Source: Clostridiales bacterium
GTDB lineage: Bacteria; Bacillota; Clostridia; Oscillospirales; Ruminococcaceae
Length of the DNA: 14,771 bases
Direction: 5' to 3'
Assembly: GCA_012799315.1 (NCBI GenBank)
Contig: JAAZLM010000068.1
Span: 1-14,771 of the forward strand
In this document: positions 8,366-14,771 of the stretch, piece after piece
How the letters are laid out: each line of letters starts with the position of its first letter
How positions within the stretch are numbered: the first letter of the stretch is position 1
The notes under the pieces: generated by a model
Database searches by the model: none
The model's input: only the letters and a program-made list of their open reading frames with translations
Told to the model about the DNA's origin: nothing
Program-made: the position numbers and the translations under genes

Positions 8366-8911
8366 ATGACATGGGTTTTACGTTCGTTTTTCGAATCAGC
8401 TAAAGAGTTAAAGAAAGTGCGAACCATAGCAGGGGCAGGGATGTTAATCGCCGTTTCGATAGCGGTGAATTCACTAACATTGAACATATCTGCATCGCTG
8501 AGATTGAGCTTTACCTTTTTAGGAATAGCAGCTATTGGAATGCTCTATGGGCCAGTGGTATCTATGTTCGCTGGTGGAATTGTAGATATAATCGGATTTC
8601 TAATGACGACGAGCGCATTCGGATTCAATCCGGTGTGGACAGTGTTCGAAATGTTAGCAGGACTCATATACGGATTGCTACTATATAAAGCTGGTGAAAT
8701 GCTGATCCCACGAATTTTTTTCGCGCAGACAGCGGTCAATGTATTTATACATATCGGTCTTAATAGTTGGGGGCTAATATATTTCTTCAATGTTGCGCCG
8801 ATACCAAGATTAGTGGGAGCAACAATTAAAAATGGACTACTCCTACCTGCCGAAGTTATCATCATGATAGCACTACTTTTACCGATTAGGGAGATTAATC
8901 GGCGAGTATAA
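8366..8911 (+). CDS. folT: Folate ECF transporter S component FolT
   Basis: Membrane substrate-binding subunit predicted to capture folate and work with a shared energizing module (EcfT plus two EcfA ATPases) encoded elsewhere. The 181-residue protein has about five or six hydrophobic segments and the ECF S-component pattern: a cytosolic N-terminus, LIAVSIAVNSLTLNIS in helix 1, LRLSFTFLGIAAIGMLYGP, and a GGIVDIIGFL helix. Substrate is assigned mainly from the upstream THF riboswitch together with the FolT-like N-terminal half. ATG 8366 is preceded by GGAGGGG (8355-8361) with 4 bases between; nearby ATGs at 8349 and 8353 are out of frame. It appears monocistronic: its own leader upstream and a strong terminator after it. 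Confidence 0.88.
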   Translation: MTWVLRSFFESAKELKKVRTIAGAGMLIAVSIAVNSLTLNISASLRLSFTFLGIAAIGMLYGPVVSMFAGGIVDIIGFLMTTSAFGFNPVWTVFEMLAGLIYGLLLYKAGEMLIPRIFFAQTAVNVFIHIGLNSWGLIYFFNVAPIPRLVGATIKNGLLLPAEVIIMIALLLPIREINRRV

Positions 8912-8945
8912 CGGTGATGATTGCCAATAATAAAACTATAAAGCA

Positions 8946-8978
8946 AAAAACAAGCTATACTCCCCATAGCTTGTTTTT
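8946..8978 (+). terminator. Intrinsic terminator after folT
   Basis: AACAAGCTAT and ATAGCTTGTT form a perfect stem extended by an A run on the left and a T run on the right (8946-8958 with 8966-8978), with a 7-base loop. T5 follows the core stem (8974-8978). It lies 34 bases after the folT stop and just before the next promoter. The flanking A and T runs would also let it act on the opposite strand. Confidence 0.85.
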
Positions 8979-8987
8979 GTTGCATTA

Positions 8988-9016
8988 TTGACAATGAACG
9001 GTTTAAATGTTAGAAT
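8988..9016 (+). promoter_or_regulatory. Sigma-A-type promoter for the DUF2079 gene
   Basis: TTGACA (8988-8993), 17-base spacer, TAGAAT (9011-9016), with TG at 9008-9009 completing an extended -10. The match is near consensus. Expected transcript start near 9023, giving a leader of about 35 bases before ATG 9058. It begins 10 bases after the folT terminator, so this gene is an independent unit. Confidence 0.82.
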
Positions 9017-9057
9017 ATATGACATTATTATAGGGGAAGTTGGAGGAGCGTAGATTA

Positions 9058-10854
9058 ATGGGATTACCTAAATTGTTCAGCGAATTTAAAAATGGGGACA
9101 GTCGAACGAGAAGTAATATATTGGTCGATTTGTTTTTGCAATTAATATCATCATATCTTTTTTCGGTGTCGCTGTTTCAAATTTTCTCCGAACAGAGCAT
9201 AAAATCGCTGATATATCCAACCCAGATTAAAATACCGATATTGATACTGAGTATAGCAGTAATTTTCGTCATGATACTGATAATGCGTACGTTATATGAT
9301 TTTATTAAGGTGGCGCATTATTTGCTAATATCGGCAGTGCTATATGCGGTAATAAGTACGATAAATAACGCAGGACAACCATATTTCGCTATTGGTATTA
9401 TAGTGACGCTATTTATTTTCATAATATATTTATATCGATCGGGTAAACTTGGCAAATCTTCATTTGAATTGAGCACGAGGAGTCTTGTAATCGCTGTAAT
9501 AATCGGCTATCTGCTGATGTCGGCAATATTAGCAGCAAGCATACTATTAAGATATAAGGCGCATAAAGGATCAACATTCGACCTTGGCATATTCGCACAA
9601 ATATATCACTACATGGCGAAAACCGGGCTACCGCTATCGACCCTTGAGAGGAATGTACTATTATCGCATTATGCTGTTCACCTATCGCCGATACTATATC
9701 TACTCCTACCGTTATATATGGTATTTCGCTCAGTCGAATTCCTATTAATTATTAAGCCGCTAATCGTATTCAGTGGAGTATTCCCCATTATGCTAATATG
9801 CAGGGATAAGAAGCTGAAGAATTTAACGACTCTTGCCGTCAGCACTCTTTATTTGCTATATCCGGCACTGTCCGCCGCAATGAACTATGACTTCCACGAA
9901 AATATCTTTTTACCGCCGATGATATTATGGACACTGTATTTTATAAAAACTAACAGGAATTCTCTAATGATAATATCGGTGCTCCTAACATTAATGGTGA
10001 AGGAGGATGCAGCACTTTATATAATTTTTATCGGGCTATATACCATCTTCTATCGTAAGGAGCGGCTAAAAGGCATTATAATATCGGGTGTCGGCATTAG
10101 CTATTTTGGAATTGCAGTCGCTATAATTAATAGCTATGGACTAGGGATAATGGATACAAGGTTTGAGAATTATTTCCCCCTAAATCAAAGCGGACTACTA
10201 TCCGTTGCAAAGACATTATTCACAAATCCCGTCTATCTAATTACGCAGGTTTTCACACAGGAAAAGATTCTATTCCTAATATTAATGTTCCTACCGGTAA
10301 TGTTCATCTGCTTTTACGTTAGGCGAATTTCCGCATTATTATTACTTGTGCCGATGCTTGTAATTAATTTGATGCCCGCATATATCTATCAATATAATAT
10401 CGGCTATCAATATGTTTATGGTTCGGGCGCACTCCTGCTATATCTATGTGTTGACAATATCGGCAATATCCCGAAAAGGAATAAGAGGCCGGCGGTAGTT
10501 TCCGCTTTAATAGCAAGTCTTATATTGCTAATTTCGACCAATCTCATAACAGTAGAGTATAATATAAATTCCTATATCCAAGATAAAGATAATATTGAGG
10601 CGACAAATAAAATTCTTGATATAGTGCCGCATGATGCTACTGTAACAGCGGCAACATATTTCACGCCGTATCTATCGGATAGGGATATTGTCTATATGTG
10701 GGATGGCGAAGATATGGGTACTGAATTCGTCGTGCTTGACAACAGGGCAGATTCATATGATTTTGAAGCGTATAAGATGATGTTAGGGAATAGGGGCTAC
10801 CGTGTCATTAATGGTGCGGGATATGCCCTGCTTTATAGGAAGATACCGGATTAA
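9058..10854 (+). CDS. DUF2079 polytopic membrane protein, probable GT-C-type glycosyltransferase relative
   Basis: A 598-residue integral membrane protein with roughly a dozen hydrophobic segments and a soluble C-terminal tail. It resembles the DUF2079 family, which is thought to share the GT-C glycosyltransferase fold (lipid-linked sugar donor, active site on the outer membrane face). Visible family motifs: FDLGIFAQ at 174-181, where Asp175 in the first large loop would be the candidate catalytic acid; LSHYAVHLSPILYLLLPLY soon after; NYDFHEN ending at 282; and KED at 315-317. The frame opens at TTG 9040, but GGAGGAG (9042-9048) lies 9 bases before ATG 9058 and nothing suitable precedes 9040, so 9058 is chosen. 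It has its own promoter and no same-strand partner. Donor and acceptor cannot be read from sequence; the family call is firm, the enzymatic role inferred. Confidence 0.8.
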   Translation: MGLPKLFSEFKNGDSRTRSNILVDLFLQLISSYLFSVSLFQIFSEQSIKSLIYPTQIKIPILILSIAVIFVMILIMRTLYDFIKVAHYLLISAVLYAVISTINNAGQPYFAIGIIVTLFIFIIYLYRSGKLGKSSFELSTRSLVIAVIIGYLLMSAILAASILLRYKAHKGSTFDLGIFAQIYHYMAKTGLPLSTLERNVLLSHYAVHLSPILYLLLPLYMVFRSVEFLLIIKPLIVFSGVFPIMLICRDKKLKNLTTLAVSTLYLLYPALSAAMNYDFHENIFLPPMILWTLYFIKTNRNSLMIISVLLTLMVKEDAALYIIFIGLYTIFYRKERLKGIIISGVGISYFGIAVAIINSYGLGIMDTRFENYFPLNQSGLLSVAKTLFTNPVYLITQVFTQEKILFLILMFLPVMFICFYVRRISALLLLVPMLVINLMPAYIYQYNIGYQYVYGSGALLLYLCVDNIGNIPKRNKRPAVVSALIASLILLISTNLITVEYNINSYIQDKDNIEATNKILDIVPHDATVTAATYFTPYLSDRDIVYMWDGEDMGTEFVVLDNRADSYDFEAYKMMLGNRGYRVINGAGYALLYRKIPD

Positions 10855-10855
10855 A

Positions 10856-10898
10856 AGAACATCACCTACTTTTTATAATTTAAAGTAGGTGATGTTCT
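10856..10898. terminator. Perfect 17-bp hairpin between convergent genes
   Basis: Bases 10856-10872 pair without mismatch with 10882-10898 around a 9-base AT-rich loop. It sits 2 bases after the DUF2079 stop and 31 bases beyond the malic enzyme stop on the other strand. On the minus strand the stem is followed by TTTTAAT, a usable U-tract; on the plus strand it is followed by ATCTTC, with no real T run. It probably ends the malic enzyme transcript best and may also stop or stabilise the DUF2079 mRNA. Confidence 0.75.
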
Positions 10899-10928
10899 AT
10901 CTTCAGAATAGGTAGTAATGCATATTAT

Positions 10929-12095
10929 CTATATTTGTGCAAGCCCCGACTTAATTGCAATATCGGCGACCGCACTCGAAACCATATCGACAACCCTCTT
11001 ATCAAAGGCATCGGGCAATATATATTCACGGGACAGCTCATGATCGGATATAATTCCAGCGATAGCATGCGCTGCCGCTAAATTCATATCGTCGTTAATC
11101 TCTTTAGTTCTGACGGAAAGGGCACCCTTGAATATACCGGGGAAGGCGAGCACATTGTTAATCTGATTGGGGAAGTCACTGCGCCCCGTACCAACGATGA
11201 ATGCGCCCGCTGCATTTGCCACATCGGGCATAATCTCCGGTGTTGGATTCGCCATTGCGAATATGATCGGGCGCTCATTCATTGAACGCACCATATCGGC
11301 AGTTACTAGATTCGGACGGGATACCCCGATGAAAGCATCTGCACCATTGAGAGCATCGGCGAGGGAACCCCTCCTACCGTGCTTATTAGTTAACTTTGCA
11401 ATATCCGATTGTGCTGAATTTAAATTCTCATCGCCATCGAATACAATGCCGCCAATATCAACCATGATAATATCATCAAGTTCTAGCTTTAGTAGTAGAT
11501 TTGCAATTGCAATGCCGGCGGCGCCAGCACCATTGATAACAACTTTCATATCGCTGAGCGCCTTGCCACTTGCCCTAGCTGCATTAATCAGTGCGGCACA
11601 AGTTACAATAGCAGTCCCATGTTGGTCATCGTGGAATATGGGAATATCAAGACTTTCTTTTAAACGGCGCTCAATCTCAAAGCATCTTGGCGCTGCAATA
11701 TCTTCAAGATTAATTCCGCCAAAGCTAGGTGATAGTAGCTCAATCGTGCGCACAATTTCATCAACATCTTTGGTATCGAGGCAGATCGGGAATGCATCAA
11801 CATCTGCAAATTCCTTAAATAAAGAGCATTTCCCCTCCATGACGGGCATAGCGGCGAGTGGCCCAATATCGCCAAGTCCCAATACTGCGGTGCCGTCGGA
11901 TATGACAGCGACAAGATTGCCACGTCTAGTAAGCTCATACGATAGCGACGGATCGTCTTTAATCGCAATACATGGTGATGCGACACCCGGCGTATAAGCG
12001 ATAGCCAATTCTTCCTTGTTTGTTACGGGCGCACGAGAATTAATTTCTATTTTGCCCTTCCATTCCTTATGATGTTCTATTGCTTTTTCGTTCAT
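10929..12095 (-). CDS. Malic enzyme (NAD(P)-dependent, oxaloacetate-decarboxylating type)
   Basis: Converts malate to pyruvate and CO2 with reduction of NAD or NADP, in the cytoplasm. It is the short bacterial form, 388 residues. Catalytic features are intact: Tyr34 in AYTPGV, Lys89 in EGKCSLFK, metal ligands Glu131/Asp132 in NLEDIAAPRCFE and Asp157 in FHDDQHGTAIV, and the Rossmann loop NGAGAAGIAIA, then a second acidic site (VDIGG) after the coenzyme-binding strand. Cofactor choice cannot be safely read. ATG 12095 is preceded by AAAGGAAA (12103-12110), which overlaps the stop codon of the upstream PHP gene; the intergenic gap is 13 bases, so the two are co-transcribed and probably coupled. 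The gene ends before the 10856-10898 hairpin. Confidence 0.95.
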   Translation of the reverse strand: MNEKAIEHHKEWKGKIEINSRAPVTNKEELAIAYTPGVASPCIAIKDDPSLSYELTRRGNLVAVISDGTAVLGLGDIGPLAAMPVMEGKCSLFKEFADVDAFPICLDTKDVDEIVRTIELLSPSFGGINLEDIAAPRCFEIERRLKESLDIPIFHDDQHGTAIVTCAALINAARASGKALSDMKVVINGAGAAGIAIANLLLKLELDDIIMVDIGGIVFDGDENLNSAQSDIAKLTNKHGRRGSLADALNGADAFIGVSRPNLVTADMVRSMNERPIIFAMANPTPEIMPDVANAAGAFIVGTGRSDFPNQINNVLAFPGIFKGALSVRTKEINDDMNLAAAHAIAGIISDHELSREYILPDAFDKRVVDMVSSAVADIAIKSGLAQI

Positions 12096-12108
12096 ACTAA
12101 CATTTCCT

Positions 12109-12936
12109 TTATTTATTTTTCTTTAAGATACGTTCGATTGATTCCTTCGGTGTTATGTAGCTGCCAATTGGGCATGAGTGCGATGAATACATACCGTGGA
12201 AGTCCGATCCGCCGGTTGGAATAAGATTATGCTCAAGGCAGAGCGAGAGGATCCTACTTGTGTCCTCAACCGTATTGCTATGGTGCCATGCCTCAATACC
12301 ATCGAGTCTGCCATCTTTGGCGAACTCCTCCATTAGATCAAAGCTATCATAGATAGTGGGATGTGCTAATACTGCAAGTCCTTGAGCGGAATGGATCATA
12401 TTTATCACGAATTTGACGTCTGGATATTCGATCGGCACATGGCAAGTACCCGTCTTACTATTGAAAAGAACATGGTATAAATCCCCGAAATAGTCCGTCG
12501 TATACCCTAGGTCAATGAGTGCATGCATTATATGTTGTGTAAAGATTGATGTACTGCCCGCTGCATATTTTAGCACACCTTCCATCGTTATGGGGTAGAT
12601 TTCCATGACTTTTTCGATCATTTTCTTTGTTCGTTGCTTTCTTAAATCGCTAATTTTCATGCATAGCCCCTCTAACCGATCCGGCTTTTCTGGCATATAG
12701 CATAGAATATGTACCTTGCGATTTCTTTCTCTATCGAACGCAGAGAACTCCACACCTGGAATGATATGAACACCATATCTTTCACCGAGAACCATAGCAC
12801 GAGAGGTTGACGCCATAGTGTCATGGTCAGTAATGGATATGAAGTCTATTCCAGTTCGCTTCGCCTGAGAGATTATATCCTCAATGCCGAGCGATCCGTC
12901 GGATAAACGTGTGTGACAATGTAAATCTCCTGTCAT
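12109..12936 (-). CDS. PHP-domain metal-dependent phosphoesterase (TrpH/YciV-like)
   Basis: A stand-alone PHP phosphoesterase of 275 residues, cytoplasmic. Motifs in order: DLHCHTRLSDGS at 4-15 with His6 and His8, ITDHDT at 35-40 with Asp37 and His38, PGVEFSA with Glu63, AHPTIYDS in the second half, and GGSDFHG with Asp245 and His247. All expected metal ligands are present. Characterised relatives remove phosphate from 3',5'-nucleoside bisphosphates such as pAp or act as 5'-3' exonucleases on short RNA (E. coli YciV/RNase AM); which substrate applies here is not known. ATG 12936 has GAAGGGG (12944-12950) 7 bases upstream. It is first in an operon with malic enzyme, with a promoter candidate at 12990-13019. 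Confidence 0.88.
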   Translation of the reverse strand: MTGDLHCHTRLSDGSLGIEDIISQAKRTGIDFISITDHDTMASTSRAMVLGERYGVHIIPGVEFSAFDRERNRKVHILCYMPEKPDRLEGLCMKISDLRKQRTKKMIEKVMEIYPITMEGVLKYAAGSTSIFTQHIMHALIDLGYTTDYFGDLYHVLFNSKTGTCHVPIEYPDVKFVINMIHSAQGLAVLAHPTIYDSFDLMEEFAKDGRLDGIEAWHHSNTVEDTSRILSLCLEHNLIPTGGSDFHGMYSSHSCPIGSYITPKESIERILKKNK

Positions 12937-12989
12937 TTTTACACCCCTTCTACTATAAAAATAGCTAATTTGACATAGTTACTATTACA

Positions 12990-13019
12990 ATTATACACTA
13001 TTTTGTAGCAAAAACGCAA
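12990..13019 (-). promoter_or_regulatory. Probable sigma-A promoter for the PHP-malic enzyme operon
   Basis: Read on the minus strand: TTGCGT (13019 to 13014), an 18-base spacer, then a perfect TATAAT (12995 to 12990). Expected transcript start near 12983, leaving a leader of about 45 bases. The -35 box lies within the 3' arm of the terminator-like hairpin of the upstream gene, so the two elements share sequence. Confidence 0.6.
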
Positions 13020-13076
13020 GCTTTTATATAAATCGCATACTGCTTACGGTGATATGCGACATAAATGCTTGCGTTT
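13010..13076 (-). terminator. Composite hairpin, probable terminator after the DUF624 gene
   Basis: An outer stem pairs AAACGCAAGC (13012-13021) with GCTTGCGTTT (13067-13076), 10 bp. An inner stem pairs TCGCATA (13033-13039) with TATGCGA (13053-13059) around a 13-base loop. On the minus strand the outer stem ends in GTTTTTGC, a modest U-tract, and begins 7 bases after the DUF624 stop. The two-helix layout is longer than a standard terminator, so a small structured RNA element is an alternative. Confidence 0.65.
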
Positions 13077-13083
13077 AATATTC

Positions 13084-13929
13084 TTATTTTATTCTTTTCC
13101 CCTTTACCCGAGGCTTTGATTTTATCGGCTTTTCATCGCCGCCCCTATCTTTAAATACTGCATCTTCATCTTTTGCAAGATGAGCATATTCGGGATTCTC
13201 CTCACCGATTTCTTTATAATATGGATCTATTACAAACTTCTGAATATATTGATAGGAATTAAAACATATTATGAATCCCGAAAGCGAAAGCGGGAAGATA
13301 GCCACAAACATCAGCAGTAATGGTATTGCTGCAATTTCCATCGTAAACGGCAGTAATATTAGAGGGAAGTTAAGCACGATTAATAACAGAAAAGTTATGG
13401 CATTAGTCTTAATGCCAAGGAATGATAGGAAAAAGGCATTTTTCAATATCGGCTTTAACTTGAGATCAAGAGTAACGATCATCAAATGAATGTAGAAATG
13501 CATCATAATAAAAATAATCGTCATAGAAATGCAGATTATTAGCGGGAAGTATAGGAATGAATTGTCGGCACTCCTCATAAAATAAAAATAGATCGACACA
13601 CTCATTAGAACAACGAAAATGAAATCTATTATCCCCATTAAAAATGACTGTTTGAAATTCTTGCGGAATGCACTGAAGAAGTCGCTCACTACATCGGCAT
13701 GACGTTCCTGTGAGAAATTCCTCAATACGAAAACAAATCCAGATGTTGCAGGCCCAATTGTAATAATCGGTATACAGAACACAAAATAAAGTATATTGAG
13801 TAAAATTAATTTCCAGAATCGGCGAAAATATATTTCAAAAAACAGAAATAAGCGCCTCTTCTTAGGTGCATTTTTACTTACACCGGCGCCCGCCTTATTA
13901 TAATCAAATAGTCCGAAGAAACCACCCAA
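13084..13929 (-). CDS. DUF624/YesL-like integral membrane protein
   Basis: Membrane protein of the DUF624 (YesL) family, often found near carbohydrate uptake genes but without a proven activity. With the TTG start at 13929 it has 281 residues: a short aromatic N-terminus (GGFFGLFDYNK), a basic stretch (APKKRR), about five or six transmembrane segments beginning in FWKLILLNILYFVFCIPIITIGPA, and a charged, lysine-rich C-terminal tail ending KSKPRVKGKRIK. The open frame extends to 13992, but that codon lies inside the -35 box. ATG 13938 abuts the GGGG of the RBS (13939-13942) with no spacing, whereas TTG 13929 has 9 bases, so TTG is preferred; ATG 13938 (284 residues) is the alternative. It has its own promoter and probable terminator, so it looks monocistronic, downstream of spoIIM. 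Confidence 0.78.
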   Translation of the reverse strand: MGGFFGLFDYNKAGAGVSKNAPKKRRLFLFFEIYFRRFWKLILLNILYFVFCIPIITIGPATSGFVFVLRNFSQERHADVVSDFFSAFRKNFKQSFLMGIIDFIFVVLMSVSIYFYFMRSADNSFLYFPLIICISMTIIFIMMHFYIHLMIVTLDLKLKPILKNAFFLSFLGIKTNAITFLLLIVLNFPLILLPFTMEIAAIPLLLMFVAIFPLSLSGFIICFNSYQYIQKFVIDPYYKEIGEENPEYAHLAKDEDAVFKDRGGDEKPIKSKPRVKGKRIK

Positions 13930-13963
13930 TGCATACATCCCCTTTTTTATCAGTCCTAATATT

Positions 13964-13992
13964 ATTATAACGGTTATTATGTATTTTGGCAA
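13964..13992 (-). promoter_or_regulatory. Sigma-A-type promoter for the DUF624 gene
   Basis: On the minus strand TTGCCA (13992 to 13987), 17-base spacer, perfect TATAAT (13969 to 13964). Expected start near 13957, giving a leader of about 27 bases ending in AAAAAAGGGG. It rules out the longest open frame of the DUF624 gene as the coding start. Confidence 0.75.
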
Positions 13993-14025
13993 GCATTGTA
14001 TTTGAAATTGCTCTTAGCCACTAAA

Positions 14026-14643
14026 TTACAGTAGTAGCCCCGCAAATAGGAAGTTAATTACACTGTCGACAAGAGCGCCAACACCGCATATAATTAGCAG
14101 AATAGTGAATTTAGTTAGATAGAGGCGAACAACTCCCGTATCTTTGTCATCTGCCGAGTGCCCGAGTGCATACCGCAGGAAGAAATTCGATAATTTAAGG
14201 GATTCCCTTGTGCCGATAATTATAGCAAGTGATGAAATTAGGGCACTTGGCAATATTAGAATAAGGCAAATTAATAATCCTTTAAAGCCCGTTGTCCAGT
14301 ATAAATGCGACATTGAAAAGCCCAGTCCCAACCCCCTGAAAAAAGGTATGAATACAGTGAACGGCTGCCCAATGGCGCTAAATCCAGTTGCAAATGATAT
14401 GATAACTAGCAATCCCGAACTAAAGAATGATGCTGATAATGTTTGCAGCAGAGTTTGTTCCGTGCGACTTCTTAAGAATCCTTGCGTAATAAAAGATAAT
14501 GTGCGTGCTCCGCTTTCGCCCAGAGATGCACATAGGTACGAGCCGATCAATACCCCTAATAGCATCACCACCATTAGCGCAATAAATCCCTTTATCCGCA
14601 ATGTAAATTCTAGAAAGTCGCCACCCTTTGAAATTCTTCTCAT
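14026..14643 (-). CDS. spoIIM: Stage II sporulation protein M-like membrane protein
   Basis: SpoIIM family (PF01944-type) integral membrane protein. In Bacillus it forms the SpoIIDMP complex that remodels septal peptidoglycan and drives engulfment of the forespore. The 205-residue length is close to Bacillus SpoIIM (about 214). There are about five hydrophobic segments: an N-terminal helix (FIALMVVMLLGVLIGSYL), one near LVIISFATGFSAI, the signature FFRGLGLGFSMSHLYW, then GLLICLILILPSALISSLAIII, and a C-terminal helix near ILLIICGVGALVDSVI. ATG 14643 is preceded by AAAGGAA (14653-14659) with 9 bases between; an in-frame ATG at 14685 lacks an RBS. No terminator is seen before the DUF624 gene, so read-through into it is possible. 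The presence of spoIIM suggests a sporulating lineage but does not prove the organism sporulates. Confidence 0.85.
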   Translation of the reverse strand: MRRISKGGDFLEFTLRIKGFIALMVVMLLGVLIGSYLCASLGESGARTLSFITQGFLRSRTEQTLLQTLSASFFSSGLLVIISFATGFSAIGQPFTVFIPFFRGLGLGFSMSHLYWTTGFKGLLICLILILPSALISSLAIIIGTRESLKLSNFFLRYALGHSADDKDTGVVRLYLTKFTILLIICGVGALVDSVINFLFAGLLL

Positions 14644-14771
14644 AACATACCGTTCCTTTATTTTAATGCTTGCAGTATATTCCACTGCTAAGTTATATTA
14701 AAGTTATATGCGGTATGTTCGGTAAAAAGAACAAGCTTAAAGGTGCTTTACCATAGGGATTTATAATTCTA

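Noticed and set aside
11167..11997. Long plus-strand open frame (276 codons) opposite the malic enzyme
   Set aside because: It is the antisense shadow of a gene with every malic enzyme catalytic motif; its translation is Ser/Ala/Pro-rich and low in complexity, with no family resemblance.
14144..14701. Plus-strand open frame (185 codons) opposite spoIIM
   Set aside because: It is antisense to a clear SpoIIM-family gene, has no recognisable motif or RBS, and is explained by the codon use of the real gene.
14655..14720. Sigma-E-type promoter upstream of spoIIM
   Set aside because: AT-rich strings such as AATATACT and TAATATA on the minus strand look faintly like sigma-E boxes, but neither box nor spacing fits well enough to call.
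14721..14752. Inverted repeat GGTAAA/TTTACC near the right end
   Set aside because: Only 6 bp with a 20-base loop and no T run; insufficient without the neighbouring gene beyond the window.

Overview
The window reads as a chromosomal segment of a low-to-moderate GC Firmicute, most likely class Clostridia (inference). The evidence is a spoIIM sporulation gene, a tetrahydrofolate (THF) riboswitch driving folT, the murB-rapZ-whiA housekeeping block, a DnaE-type replicative polymerase alpha subunit, strong AGGGGG-like ribosome binding sites and several TTG/GTG starts. No mobile element, CRISPR array, tRNA, rRNA or broken gene was seen. Every recognisable gene is intact except the first, which is cut by the window edge.

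Left block (bases 1-7039, + strand): a tightly packed row of 5'-truncated ROK glucokinase, murB, rapZ, whiA and dnaE. Gaps are 0-25 bases and no terminator is visible, so these are probably co-transcribed. The block mixes sugar phosphorylation, peptidoglycan precursor synthesis, a P-loop regulatory protein, a WhiA regulator and replication. yvcK, which in Bacillus subtilis lies between the rapZ and whiA orthologues, is absent. pfkA follows with its own good sigma-A promoter (7058-7085).

Middle (8113-10854, + strand): a THF riboswitch (about 8194-8292) followed by a nested hairpin and then folT, the folate-binding subunit of an ECF vitamin transporter. folT ends at a clear intrinsic terminator. 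Next comes a textbook promoter and a lone gene for a large DUF2079 membrane protein, probably a GT-C-fold glycosyltransferase relative of unknown function. A perfect 17-bp hairpin separates it from the convergent genes to its right.

Right block (10929-14771, - strand): in transcription order these are spoIIM, a DUF624/YesL-like membrane protein with its own promoter, a composite hairpin that looks like a terminator, and then a two-gene operon of a PHP-domain phosphoesterase and a malic enzyme. The -35 box of that operon's likely promoter lies inside the terminator stem.

I did not find a convincing undescribed multi-gene system. The points most worth following are the folT leader architecture, the terminator/promoter overlap at 12990-13076, the orphan DUF2079 gene, the PHP-malic enzyme pairing, and the missing yvcK.
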